Positions 1 through 8,800 of a stretch of DNA of 64,000 nucleotides are shown here, piece after piece (within the stretch, counting starts at the first letter, position 1; each line of letters opens with the position of its first letter). The position numbers and the translations under genes are program-made. The notes below the pieces were generated by a model that was not told where the DNA came from, searched no databases, and worked only from the letters and a program-made list of their open reading frames with translations. Source of the stretch: Cellulomonas chitinilytica (GTDB taxonomy: Bacteria > Actinomycetota > Actinomycetes > Actinomycetales > Cellulomonadaceae); assembly GCF_016862675.1 (NCBI RefSeq), contig NZ_BONK01000001.1, positions 310,001 through 374,000 of the forward strand, in the 5' to 3' direction.

Positions 1-424
1 ACGTGACGTCGTGCGTCGGGGTCGCCAGCTCCGCGGCCAGTGCGAGCTGCACGGCGACGCCCGCCTTCATGTCGACCGTGCCGCGACCCCAGATCTCGGC
101 GTGCACGCCCTCGCCGACCACGTGCGTCGGCAGGTTGTCGGCGATCGGCACCGTGTCGAGGTGCCCGGCGACCACCACACGCGTCGGCCGGCCCGTCGAC
201 GTGCGGGCCACGACCGCGTCGCCGTCCCGCAGCACCTCGAGGTGCGGGTACGCCCGGAGCGCCTCCTCGACGGCGTCCGCGATCGCCCGCTCGTCGCCGC
301 TCACCGACGGCAGGTCGCACAGCGCCCGCGTGAGATCCACGAGATCGCCGTCCAGGTCCAGGCGCACCGTCGGCACCGCCGTGGGGTCGGACGTGGGGGC
401 GGCGGGTGCGGGTCGGTCGGTCAC
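1..424 (-). CDS. dapE: Succinyl-diaminopimelate desuccinylase, N-terminal part (cut by window edge)
   Basis: Removes succinate from N-succinyl-LL-diaminopimelate to give LL-diaminopimelate (lysine and wall-peptide synthesis, cytosol). Only about the first 141 residues are present; the rest lies left of base 1. The visible part has the M20 zinc-peptidase signatures: AGHLDTVP, where His and Asp start the metal/catalytic site, and [10 protein letters not shown], where Asp bridges the metals. The GTG start at 422-424 is chosen because the next upstream in-frame GTG is followed at once by a stop and a TAGGGT -10 box sits 7 nt upstream, predicting a leaderless mRNA. It is divergent from dapD, another enzyme of the same pathway. 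Confidence 0.9.
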   Translation of the reverse strand, partial: MTDRPAPAAPTSDPTAVPTVRLDLDGDLVDLTRALCDLPSVSGDERAIADAVEEALRAYPHLEVLRDGDAVVARTSTGRPTRVVVAGHLDTVPIADNLPTHVVGEGVHAEIWGRGTVDMKAGVAVQLALAAELATPTHDVT

Positions 425-431
425 ACGAGAG

Positions 432-437
432 ACCCTA
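432..437 (-). promoter_or_regulatory. -10 box of dapE, leaderless type
   Basis: On the minus strand this reads TAGGGT and ends 7 nt before the dapE GTG. Transcription would start at or next to the start codon, and no Shine-Dalgarno sequence fits between. No clear -35 box is seen. Confidence 0.5.
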
Positions 438-545
438 GCCCGGCGCGACGCAGGCCCTCCGGCCCGCCGCCTGCCCCGCCCGCGCACGCGGGAACCGGCC
501 CGTCATCCGCGTCGCCGACGGCACGGGAAGCGGTCGCCGTTGTCC

Positions 546-551
546 TAGGGT
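546..551 (+). promoter_or_regulatory. -10 box of dapD, leaderless type
   Basis: TAGGGT lies 7 nt before the dapD ATG, mirroring the box that serves dapE. The mRNA is predicted to begin at the ATG. Both divergent dap genes thus use the same -10 hexamer at the same distance. Confidence 0.55.
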
Positions 552-558
552 TGGCGCC

Positions 559-1500
559 ATGACTGCGCGCACGGCGTGGGGCTTCGGCCTCGCCACGGTG
601 ACCCACGACGGCACCACCCTCGACGTCTGGTACCCCGCCCCCGAGCTCGGCGCTCCCGCCGACGACGCGGACGCACCGGCCGACCTCACGGCCGCCGAGC
701 GGACCGACGACCTCCGCGGCGTGCGGGTCGAGGTGGTCCGCACCGTCGTCGACCTCGACACGCCCCCCGTCGACACCGCGGACGCGTACCTGCGCCTGCA
801 CCTGCTCTCGCACCGGCTCGTCGCCCCGCACGGCCAGAACCTCGACGGCATCTTCGCCGTGCTGCCCAACGTCGTGTGGACCGACCGCGGCCCGTGCGCG
901 GTCGACGGCTTCGAGACCACCCGGGCCCGCCTGCGTGCCGCGACCGGGGTCCCCGTCAGCGTCCTCGGCGTCGACAAGTTCCCGCGGATGGTCGACTACG
1001 TCGTCCCGTCCGGCGTCCGGATCGCCGACGCGGACCGCGTGCGGCTCGGCGCCCACCTCGCGCCTGGGACCACCGTGATGCACGAGGGCTTCGTCAACTA
1101 CAACGCGGGCACCCTCGGCACGTCGATGGTCGAAGGACGGATCTCCGCCGGTGTCGTCGTCGGCGACGGCTCCGACATCGGCGGCGGCGCCTCGATCATG
1201 GGGACTCTGTCCGGCGGCGGGCGCGAGGTCGTCTCCATCGGCCGCCGCAGCCTGCTCGGCGCGAACGCGGGCGTCGGCATCCCGCTCGGCGACGACTGCG
1301 TGGTCGAGGCCGGCCTGTACGTCACCGCCGGGACGAAGGTGACCCTGGTCGGCGGCGACGAGCCGAAGATCCTCAAGGCCCGGGACCTCGCGGGCGTCGA
1401 CGGCGTGCTGTTCCGCCGCAACTCGCTCACCGGCGGCGTCGAGGCGGTCGCGCGTCAGGGTTCGGGCGTCGAGCTCAACGCCGCCCTGCACGCCAACTGA
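559..1500 (+). CDS. dapD: 2,3,4,5-tetrahydropyridine-2,6-dicarboxylate N-succinyltransferase
   Basis: Transfers succinyl from succinyl-CoA to tetrahydrodipicolinate, committing to the succinylase branch of lysine/diaminopimelate synthesis. At 313 residues it has the length and N-terminal domain of the actinobacterial DapD class. The C-terminal half is a left-handed beta-helix of hexapeptide turns (about residues 150-260) with the glycine-rich substrate loop [10 protein letters not shown] and the stretch [12 protein letters not shown]. The ATG follows a TAGGGT box by 7 nt. dapE is divergent; the next gene begins 3 bases after the stop, so the two may be cotranscribed. Confidence 0.95.
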   Translation: MTARTAWGFGLATVTHDGTTLDVWYPAPELGAPADDADAPADLTAAERTDDLRGVRVEVVRTVVDLDTPPVDTADAYLRLHLLSHRLVAPHGQNLDGIFAVLPNVVWTDRGPCAVDGFETTRARLRAATGVPVSVLGVDKFPRMVDYVVPSGVRIADADRVRLGAHLAPGTTVMHEGFVNYNAGTLGTSMVEGRISAGVVVGDGSDIGGGASIMGTLSGGGREVVSIGRRSLLGANAGVGIPLGDDCVVEAGLYVTAGTKVTLVGGDEPKILKARDLAGVDGVLFRRNSLTGGVEAVARQGSGVELNAALHAN

Positions 1501-1503
1501 CGG

Positions 1504-2409
1504 GTGGCTCGCCGAGGGGCACGCCGCCGCCGCGCCGCCCGCGCCGGGTGCGGGCTCGTCGTCGTGCTCGTCGTGCTCGCGGCCGCCGTGGGCGTCGTCG
1601 TGACCGTCCTGCGCCAGCACGACGCCACGCCGGTCGCCGAACGGTGCGCGGCGGACGTCGACGGGACCCGGTGGTTCCTCGACCCCGACCAGTCCGACAA
1701 CGCCGCCCTGGTCGCCGCCGTCGGCGTCCGGCGCACCCTCCCGGCCCGCGCGGTCACGATCGCGCTCGCCACCGCCCTGCAGGAGTCGAAGCTCCGCAAC
1801 CTGCCCGGCGGCGACCGCGACTCGCTCGGCATCTTCCAGCAGCGACCCTCGCAGGGCTGGGGGACGCCCGAGGAGATCCTCGACCCCGTGTACTCGACGG
1901 GGCGGTTCTATGACGGGCTCACCCAGGTCGACGGCTACGAGCAGCTGTCCGTCACCGAGGCGGCCCAGGCCGTGCAGCGCTCCGGGTTCCCCGACGCCTA
2001 CGCGCAGCACGAAGGGGTGGCCCGGGCCTACGCGTCCGCGCTCACCGGGTGGTCGCCGAACGCGCTGACCTGCACGCTCGCCGACGCCCAGCCCGGCAGC
2101 GGGTCGGCGCAGGCGCTCGTCGACCGGGTCCGGCGCGACCTCGGCGACCTGCCCGCGCAGGTGCAGCCCAGCACCGACGGCGAGATCGACGTGTCGATCG
2201 ACGCCGGGCCCCTCGGGCCCGAGACCGACCGGGACCGGCTCGGGTGGGCCGTCGCGCAGTGGGCGGTCGCCGTCGCGCAGCCCCTCGCGGTCACACGTGT
2301 CGAGGTCGCCGACCAGGTGTGGGACCGCGGCGAGGGCGACACGTGGTCGACCGTGCCCGACGCGGAGCCCGTCAGCCCCGGAAGCGTCGTCGTGACGCTC
2401 GCCGGCTGA
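1504..2409 (+). CDS. Membrane-anchored protein with lysozyme-like domain
   Basis: 301 residues, GTG start 3 bases after dapD. An Arg-rich N-terminus precedes one transmembrane helix (about residues 17-37), so most of the protein should face outside. Residues about 75-140 contain ATALQESKLRNL followed by DSLGIFQQRPSQGWG; a Glu in such a helix followed by a GLFQ-like turn is the pattern of the lysozyme/SLT fold, which suggests peptidoglycan binding or cleavage (inference). The remaining 150 residues show no known domain. The stop codon is formed exactly at the edge of a duplicated piece of gltA (2408-2443), so the original C-terminus may have differed. Confidence 0.65.
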   Translation: MARRGARRRRAARAGCGLVVVLVVLAAAVGVVVTVLRQHDATPVAERCAADVDGTRWFLDPDQSDNAALVAAVGVRRTLPARAVTIALATALQESKLRNLPGGDRDSLGIFQQRPSQGWGTPEEILDPVYSTGRFYDGLTQVDGYEQLSVTEAAQAVQRSGFPDAYAQHEGVARAYASALTGWSPNALTCTLADAQPGSGSAQALVDRVRRDLGDLPAQVQPSTDGEIDVSIDAGPLGPETDRDRLGWAVAQWAVAVAQPLAVTRVEVADQVWDRGEGDTWSTVPDAEPVSPGSVVVTLAG

Positions 2410-2507
2410 TCAGCGGGCGTCCACCGGCACGTAGTCCCGGGCTCGCCTCACGCGGCCGCCGCGGCGGTCCCGATCAGCGGGCGTCCACCGGCACGTAGTC
2501 GCGGGCT
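2408..2507. repeat. Direct repeat: duplicated 3' end of gltA
   Basis: Bases 2408-2443 and 2472-2507 match at 35 of 36 positions. The right copy is the true end of gltA. The left copy encodes, on the minus strand, the same final residues ARDYVPVDAR and the same TGA. Its one difference changes an Arg codon CGC to CGG and is silent. Between the copies is a 28-base GC-rich spacer with the 12-base palindrome CCGCCGCGGCGG (2456-2467). Confidence 0.9.
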
Positions 2508-3772
2508 GTCTCCCCCGTGTAGATCTGCCGCGGGCGGCCGATCTTCGTCTGCGGGTCGAGCATCATCTCGCGCCACTGGGCGATCCAGCCGGGCATCCGA
2601 CCGAGCGCGAACAGCGGTGTGAACATCCGCTCGTCGAAGCCCATGGCCTTGTAGATCAGCCCGGTGTAGAAGTCGACGTTCGGGTACAGCTTGCGGGAGA
2701 TGAAGTAGTCGTCGCTGAGCGCGATCTCCTCGAGGCCGCGAGCCAGGTCGAGCAGCTCGTCGTCCTTGCCGAGGGCCGCGAGGACCGCGTCGGCGCTCTT
2801 CTTCACGATCGCCGCGCGCGGGTCGTAGTTCTTGTAGACGCGGTGGCCGAAGCCCATGAGCCGGACGCCCGGCTCCTTGTCCTTGACCCGACGCATGAAG
2901 TCCGTGGCGTCGCCGCCGTTCTGCTGGATCTCGGTGAGCATCTTGAGCACGGCCTCGTTGGCGCCGCCGTGCAGCGGGCCGGACAGGGCGTTGATCCCCG
3001 CGGCCACCGACGCGTACAGGTTGGCCTGCGACGAGCCGACGATGCGGACCGTCGACGTCGAGCAGTTCTGCTCGTGGTCCGCGTGCAGGATGAGCAGCTT
3101 GTCGAGCGCCTGGACCACCACCGGGTCCGGGTCCCACTGCTGGTAGGGGACCGCGAACGTCATCCGCAGGAAGTCCTCGACGTACCCGCGCGAGTAGTCC
3201 GGGTACAGCAGCGGCTCACCCTTGGAGGCGCGGTGCACGTACGACGTGATGGTCCGCGTCTTCGCGAGGATCAGCACCGTCGCGAGCTCGACCGTCTCGG
3301 GGTCCTGCGGGTCCAGCGACTCCGGGTAGAACGTGGACAGCGCGTTGATCGCCGACGACATCACGGCCATCGGGTGCGCGTTGCGCGGGAACGTCCCCAT
3401 GAACGTGCGGAAGTCCTCGTGCACGAGCGTGTGACGGTTGACCCGCTCCGTGAACGCGTCGAGCTCCGTCGGCGTCGGCAGCGCGCCGTGGATCAGCAGG
3501 TACGCCACCTCGAGGAACGTCGCCTGCTCGGCGAGCTGCTCGATCGGGTAGCCGCGGTAGCGCAGGATGCCCGCGTCGCCGTCGATGTAGGTGATCTTCG
3601 ACTCGCAGGACGCGGTGTTCATGAAGCCGGGGTCGACGGTGACCAGGCCGGTGTCGCGCAGCAGCGACGAGACGACGATGCCGTCGTTCCCCTCGGTCGC
3701 AGGCACGATCGGGAGGTCCCGCGACTGGCCGTCCACGATCAGCTGCACCGGCGCGGTCACGACATCCGACAT
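2474..3772 (-). CDS. gltA: Citrate synthase
   Basis: Condenses acetyl-CoA and oxaloacetate to citrate, the entry step of the TCA cycle. The 432-residue length fits the type II (hexameric) class. The catalytic triad is visible: His268 in GPLHGGAN, His310 in GFGHRVY and Asp367 in NVDFYTG; LHADHEQNCSTSTVR lies at 229-243. The ATG has a good ribosome site (AGGAAGG). It follows fdxA and dapC on the same strand with a 181-base gap, so it probably has its own promoter. A second copy of its last 36 bases lies 64 bp downstream. Confidence 0.97.
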   Translation of the reverse strand: MSDVVTAPVQLIVDGQSRDLPIVPATEGNDGIVVSSLLRDTGLVTVDPGFMNTASCESKITYIDGDAGILRYRGYPIEQLAEQATFLEVAYLLIHGALPTPTELDAFTERVNRHTLVHEDFRTFMGTFPRNAHPMAVMSSAINALSTFYPESLDPQDPETVELATVLILAKTRTITSYVHRASKGEPLLYPDYSRGYVEDFLRMTFAVPYQQWDPDPVVVQALDKLLILHADHEQNCSTSTVRIVGSSQANLYASVAAGINALSGPLHGGANEAVLKMLTEIQQNGGDATDFMRRVKDKEPGVRLMGFGHRVYKNYDPRAAIVKKSADAVLAALGKDDELLDLARGLEEIALSDDYFISRKLYPNVDFYTGLIYKAMGFDERMFTPLFALGRMPGWIAQWREMMLDPQTKIGRPRQIYTGETARDYVPVDAR

Positions 3773-3953
3773 GGTGTTCCTTCCTGCGACGACCGGCTGT
3801 GGCGGGGGTACCGCGTGGAGCAGGTGGTCGATGACGGCGGCCGGTGGCCGGCGGCTCGGGGGCCCTCGTTGGCCAGCCTCGACGGTACCTGCGGCTGGCG
3901 TGCCGTGACGAATCCTCGGAGGGTCCGTCTCGGTGTGACGCCGCTCACAGCCG

Positions 3954-5099
3954 TCAGGCTCCGGTCAGCCGTGCGGCCGCCTCGGCCACCCTGTCGTCGG
4001 TCGCCGTCAGCGCCACCCGGACGTGCCCCGCGGCTCGTGCGCCGTAGAACGCACCCGGCGCGACGAGGATCCCCAGCTCGGCGAGGTCACCGACCGTGAC
4101 CCAGCAGTCCTGCGCGCCGTGCTCGGGGCGCACCCACAGGTACAGGCCGGCGTGCGACCCGTCGACCGCGTACCCCGCCCCCTCGAACGCCGCCCGGAGC
4201 ACCTGCCGCCGCCGCCGGTACCGCTCGCGCTGCTCCGCGACGTGCTCGTCGTCCGCGAGCGCCGCCGCCGTCGCCGCCTGCACCGGGCCGGGCACGATCA
4301 TCCCGGCGTGCTTGCGCGTCTCGAGCAGCCGGCCGACCAGCTCCGGGTCGCCCGCGGTGAACGCGGCGCGGTACCCCGCGAGGTTCGACTGCTTCGACAG
4401 CGAGTACACGGCGAGCAGACCCGTCAGGTCGCCGCCCGTGACGCGAGGATCCAGCACGCTCGGCACGCCGGACGACGCCCACGGCTCGTCCCAGGCCAGC
4501 TCCGCGTAGCACTCGTCCGACGCGACGACGACCGGCGCGCCCTCACGCTCCGCGGCTGCGCGGGCGGCGTCGACCACCGCGCGGAGCTCGTCGACCCCCA
4601 GCACGCGGCCGTCCGGGTTGCCCGGGGAGTTCAGCCAGACGAGCCGGACGCCCCCCTCGGCGAGCCGCGCGACCGGGTCGGACGTCGGCTCCGGCGTCGC
4701 ACCGGCGAGGCGCGCCCCCACGTCGTACGTCGGGTACGCCGTCGCCGGGTGCAGCACCACGTCGCCCGCACCGAGGCCGAGCAGCGACGGCAGCAGCGCG
4801 ACGAGCTCCTTCGACCCCACCGTCGGCAGCACCGCGGCCGGGTCCAGGCCCGGCACCGACCGCCGGCGCGCGAACCACGCGACGACCGCCTCCCGTAGCG
4901 CGGGAGTGCCGTGCGTGAGCGGGTACCCCGGCGAGTCGGCCGCCGCCGCGAGCGCGTCGCGCACGACAGCGGGCGTCGGGTCCACGGGCGTCCCGACGGA
5001 CAGGTCGACGAGACCGCGCTCGTGCGCACGCGCACGTTCCGCGTACGGCACGAGCGTGTCCCACGGGAAGTCCGGCAGCGTGCCGGTCAGCAGGCCCAT
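3954..5099 (-). CDS. dapC: Succinyldiaminopimelate transaminase
   Basis: PLP-dependent class I/II aminotransferase, 381 residues, that aminates N-succinyl-2-amino-6-ketopimelate using glutamate, the step between DapD and DapE. Visible residues: NSPGNP at 157-162, SDECYAE at 194-200 and the Schiff-base lysine Lys236 in SLSKQSN, with Arg244 as likely carboxylate ligand. The ATG at 5097-5099 is chosen because it lies 10 bases after the fdxA stop and opens the conserved N-terminus; the frame continues upstream but overlaps fdxA. The fdxA-dapC pair is common in actinobacteria, and dapD/dapE in the same window support the assignment. Confidence 0.9.
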   Translation of the reverse strand: MGLLTGTLPDFPWDTLVPYAERARAHERGLVDLSVGTPVDPTPAVVRDALAAAADSPGYPLTHGTPALREAVVAWFARRRSVPGLDPAAVLPTVGSKELVALLPSLLGLGAGDVVLHPATAYPTYDVGARLAGATPEPTSDPVARLAEGGVRLVWLNSPGNPDGRVLGVDELRAVVDAARAAAEREGAPVVVASDECYAELAWDEPWASSGVPSVLDPRVTGGDLTGLLAVYSLSKQSNLAGYRAAFTAGDPELVGRLLETRKHAGMIVPGPVQAATAAALADDEHVAEQRERYRRRRQVLRAAFEGAGYAVDGSHAGLYLWVRPEHGAQDCWVTVGDLAELGILVAPGAFYGARAAGHVRVALTATDDRVAEAAARLTGA

Positions 5100-5109
5100 C
5101 CGGGCGCGG

Positions 5110-5436
5110 TCAGGCGTCGTGCACGCGCAGCGGGAGCGTCGCGATGATGGGGTGGTCCTTGTCGATCTCCCCCATCTTCGCGGCACCACCGGGCGAGCCG
5201 AGGTCGTCGAAGAACTCGACGTTCGCCTTGTAGTACTCGCTCCACTGCTCCGGGACGTCGTCCTCGTAGTAGATGGCCTCGACCGGGCAGACCGGCTCGC
5301 ACGCACCGCAGTCCACGCACTCGTCCGGGTGGATGTAGAGCGAGCGCTTGCCCTCATAGATGCAGTCGACCGGGCACTCCTCGATGCACGCCTTGTCCTT
5401 GACGTCCACGCAGGGTTCGGCGATCACATAGGTCAC
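5110..5436 (-). CDS. fdxA: 7Fe ferredoxin (3Fe-4S/4Fe-4S)
   Basis: Small cytosolic electron carrier of 108 residues. Eight cysteines are seen at 9, 17, 21, 25, 40, 43, 46 and 50. The spacing matches 7Fe ferredoxins, where Cys9/17/50 would hold the 3Fe-4S cluster and Cys21/40/43/46 the 4Fe-4S cluster (family knowledge). The GTG start is preceded by GGAGGA at good distance. The gene lies 10 bases upstream of dapC, probably in one transcript. The redox partner is not evident from the window. Confidence 0.95.
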   Translation of the reverse strand: MTYVIAEPCVDVKDKACIEECPVDCIYEGKRSLYIHPDECVDCGACEPVCPVEAIYYEDDVPEQWSEYYKANVEFFDDLGSPGGAAKMGEIDKDHPIIATLPLRVHDA

Positions 5437-5567
5437 GGCAGAGTCCTCCACTGAGCAGGGGGTCCTATTATCCCTCACATGCCCGCCGCCGTGACGCGGT
5501 GTCCACGACCGTCGACGAACGGCCAGGCACCCCCGCCCACCAGCACCGCGACCCCCCGGCGGTCCGC

Positions 5568-5840
5568 ATGAGCACCCCGACCGACGCCTGGCGTGGCTGG
5601 GCTCCCGGCGTCCGGGTCGTCGTCCGGCGCCGTCGCGACGACGTCCCCGACGACGCACCGCCCGCCCGGTCCGGCGGGGAGCCGCGGTACACCGACGTGC
5701 TGGGCGACCTCATCTCCGTCGACGACGACGGTGTGCTCGTCCGCACCCGGCACGGCGACGTGCACGTCCCCGCGGCCGACATCAGCCTCGCCAAGACGGT
5801 GCCGCCGGCCCCACCCCGCAGGGGCAGAGCCGGCGGCTGA
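5568..5840 (+). CDS. Stand-alone SH3-like domain protein (related to the N-terminus of Rv0428c-type acetyltransferases)
   Basis: 90 residues from the ATG at 5568; an in-frame GTG at 5499 would add 23 low-complexity residues. The pattern WRGWAPGVRVVVRRR, then LGDLISVDDDGVLVRTRHGD and VPAADISLAKTVPP, resembles the SH3-like module that in many actinobacteria precedes a GNAT acetyltransferase domain and lies next to fdxA. Here the GNAT domain is missing: the frame stops 4 bases before the convergent VanW gene. It could be a real small protein or the remnant of a truncated acetyltransferase. Confidence 0.6.
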   Translation: MSTPTDAWRGWAPGVRVVVRRRRDDVPDDAPPARSGGEPRYTDVLGDLISVDDDGVLVRTRHGDVHVPAADISLAKTVPPAPPRRGRAGG

Positions 5841-5844
5841 GACG

Positions 5845-8800
5845 CTACGGCGTCGGCGTCGCCGCCGGCGGTGCGCCGCAGATCACCTTGTTCTGCGGCT
5901 TGTACCGCGTCGTCCTCGACTCCGTCTTCTTCAGCTCCGTGCCGAGGTACGTCTTGCGCGTCACCGTCACGCTGAAGCCCGGGTTGCCCGCCGCGGACGA
6001 CTCGCACGTCGGCGACTGCGAGTACACCGTCGTCGGCGCCACGACGCCCGAGCGCGCGCTCGTCGTCGACTCGACCGTCCAGTACTTCGTCCCCCACAGC
6101 CGGACGTACGTGCGGCCACCCGCGGTCCACGCCTGCACGAGCGCGCCGTACGGGGTGTTGTTCTTCCACTTCATGTCGATCGAGCCCGTGAAGATCGTCG
6201 CCTCACGACCCTCCGGGTAGCGCGCGAACCACTCGCTGTGCGGCGTGTGCGTGATGTCCTCCATGCCCGCGAGGTACGCCGCGTTGAACGTCGTCGTGGA
6301 CAGCTGCGACAGGCCGCCGCCCCACGCGTCGGTGTGCTCGCCGCTGATGATCGCGCCCGCCTCGACGAACCCGTGCGCCGCATCCACCGGGCCGAGCGCC
6401 TCGGTGAGGCTGAACGTGTCGCCCGGCTTGATGAGCGTGCCCGTGATCTTCGCCGCGCCGTTCGAGATGTTCGTCGTGCGGCGGGGCTCGGACGTCAGCG
6501 GCGTCGAGAACTCCGCGACGACCTCCTTGATGCCGAGCGCCTCCAGCTCAGCGGTCGACTCGGCCGGGTCGGCCTGCACGAGCTCCACGTGCGCCGTCCG
6601 GTCGCCCGCCCCCGCCGCCGTCGCGACCGCCGTGGCCAGCGCCGCCGGGTCGAGCGACGTGCCCGGCGTGCCGGGCACGATCACGGGCGCGTCGTTCTGG
6701 AACTCGAAGTGCGCGTCCGCCGACTCGGTGAGCAGGTCGGGGAGCTGGGTCAGGACGTCCTTCGCGAGCCCTTCGCCGTTGAGCTGGAGCACGAGCGCGC
6801 CGTCGGTGGGCGTGAACGAGGCGTTCGCCGCGAGCGTCTCGGGCTTCAGGACGGCCAGCCGGTCCGCCACCATGACGGACACCGGGCCGGACGTGAGCGC
6901 GCGGGCGGCACCGGTCATCGCCGCGTCCGTCTCCGCCTGGGTCACCGCCGGCTCGACGACCTCCGTCGGCAGGACGACGGGACGCTCCGCGCTGATCCAC
7001 CCGTCCGTGAGGACCTGGACCGCACCGTCCTCGTCGAGCTTCCAGCCGTCCACGGCGGCCGTCGACTTCGGTGCCGCGTCGACGAACACGACCGTGCCGT
7101 CCACCGGGGCGAGCGCGAGCGACGAGGTGAGGTCCTCGACCGCGGCCGCGAGCTTGTCCTCGTCGACGTGCGACGTCGCCGGGTGCTCACCCTCGCCGAC
7201 GATCTGCCGCCACAGGTGCGCAGGGTCCGCGAGGTGCGGACCCGTGAACGTCGCGACCGTCGCCTCCGCATCGAGCACGAGGCCCGCCGCGGTCGGGTCG
7301 ATCGTCGCCTGGACGTCGTTCGCGACGACCGGGATCGGCTGCGTCGTCGCCTCACCGAGCTCCGACGTCAGCCGGTCCACGGCGGCCGCCGAGGAGAGGC
7401 CGCCGATGTCGACGCCGGCCACCGTCGCACCGCGCGCCACATGGTCCGCGAGCGCGTACGACGCACCAACGTACGCGCCGCCGAGCACGACGACCACACC
7501 GGCCGTGATGAGCAGCCGCCGCGGCCAGCGCCGGGTGCCGTCCTCCGCGTCGAAGTCGTCCAGCGGCGACGCGGGTCGCTCCGGACCGCTCGACTCCGGG
7601 CCCGTGACGACCGGGCCCGACGGGATGCGCGGCGCGGTCGACGGCGCACCGCTCTCGACCGGCGCGAACGGGCCACGGGGCGGCGCGGCCTGCGCGGGCG
7701 CGGGTGCGGGTGCGGGTGCGGGTGCCGACACGGACGTGCGCACGGGCGGCGCGGGCGGCGGGGTGACGGGCGGTGCGACGACGGGCGGCGCAGCGGCGGG
7801 CGGCGCGGTGTACGTCGGCGGGGCGAATGCGGCCGGGACCTGCTGCGGGGCGACCGGCTGGGGAGCGACCGGCTGGGGGGCGACCGGCTGCGGGGCGACC
7901 GGCTGCGGGGCCGCAGGCTGCAGCCCGACCGCCGGCGCCGCAGCGGCCACGGTCGGGACGACGGGAGGCGTGACGACCGGGGTCGCAGCGCCCGGCGCCA
8001 CGACGGTCGGGCCAGCCACCGGCGGCGCGGCCACGACCGGCGGGCCGGCGACGGGCGTCGCAGCAGCAACCGGCGCACCAGCGACCGGCTGACCGGCAGC
8101 GGCCGGCTGACCGGCAGCAACCGGCGGACCGGCGACGGGCGGCGCGGCACCGACCGGCGCACCAGCCACGGGCGGCGCGGCAGCAACGGGCCCAGCGGTC
8201 GTCGGGCCAGCACCGGCCGGGGGCACGGGGGCCGGCGAACCGCCTGGAGATGCCGCCGGGGCAGGCTGCTCCGCCTGCGCGACCGCGGGGACGACCCGCT
8301 CGGCGGGCGCGACCGGCTCAGCCTCGACGACGGGTTCTGCCTCGGCGACCGGCTCAGCCTCAACGACCGGCTCAGCCTCAACGACTGGCTCAGCGGCGGC
8401 CACCGGCTCCTCGTCGACGTCCTGCCTGGCGTCGGCGGGCGGCCCGGTGTGCGTCGCCGGCTCCGGGTCAGCGACGGGACGAACGTCCGTGCCGGGCTCG
8501 GCGCCGGTGACCGACTCCCCCTCGGCCGGAGGCCCGGCGTGGGTGACGGGGTGCGAGCCGACGACCGGCTCGACGGCCTCCGGAGCGGTGCGGCCCTCGT
8601 CCGCGCCCGCCTCGTCGAGGTCCGCCTCGCCGGAGGTCGTCTCGTCGGACACCGTCTCGACGGATGCCGTCTCGACGGACGCTGCCTCGTCAGAGGCCGT
8701 CTCGTCAGAGGCCGTCTCGTCAGAGGCCGTCTCGTCAGAGGCCGTCTCGTCAGAGGCTGCCGCATCCGGTGTCGCGTCATCCACGACGGTCTGGGCAGCG

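Noticed and set aside
2456..2467. CCGCCGCGGCGG palindrome as gltA terminator
   Set aside because: No loop and no longer stem; in DNA this rich in G and C such palindromes arise by chance.
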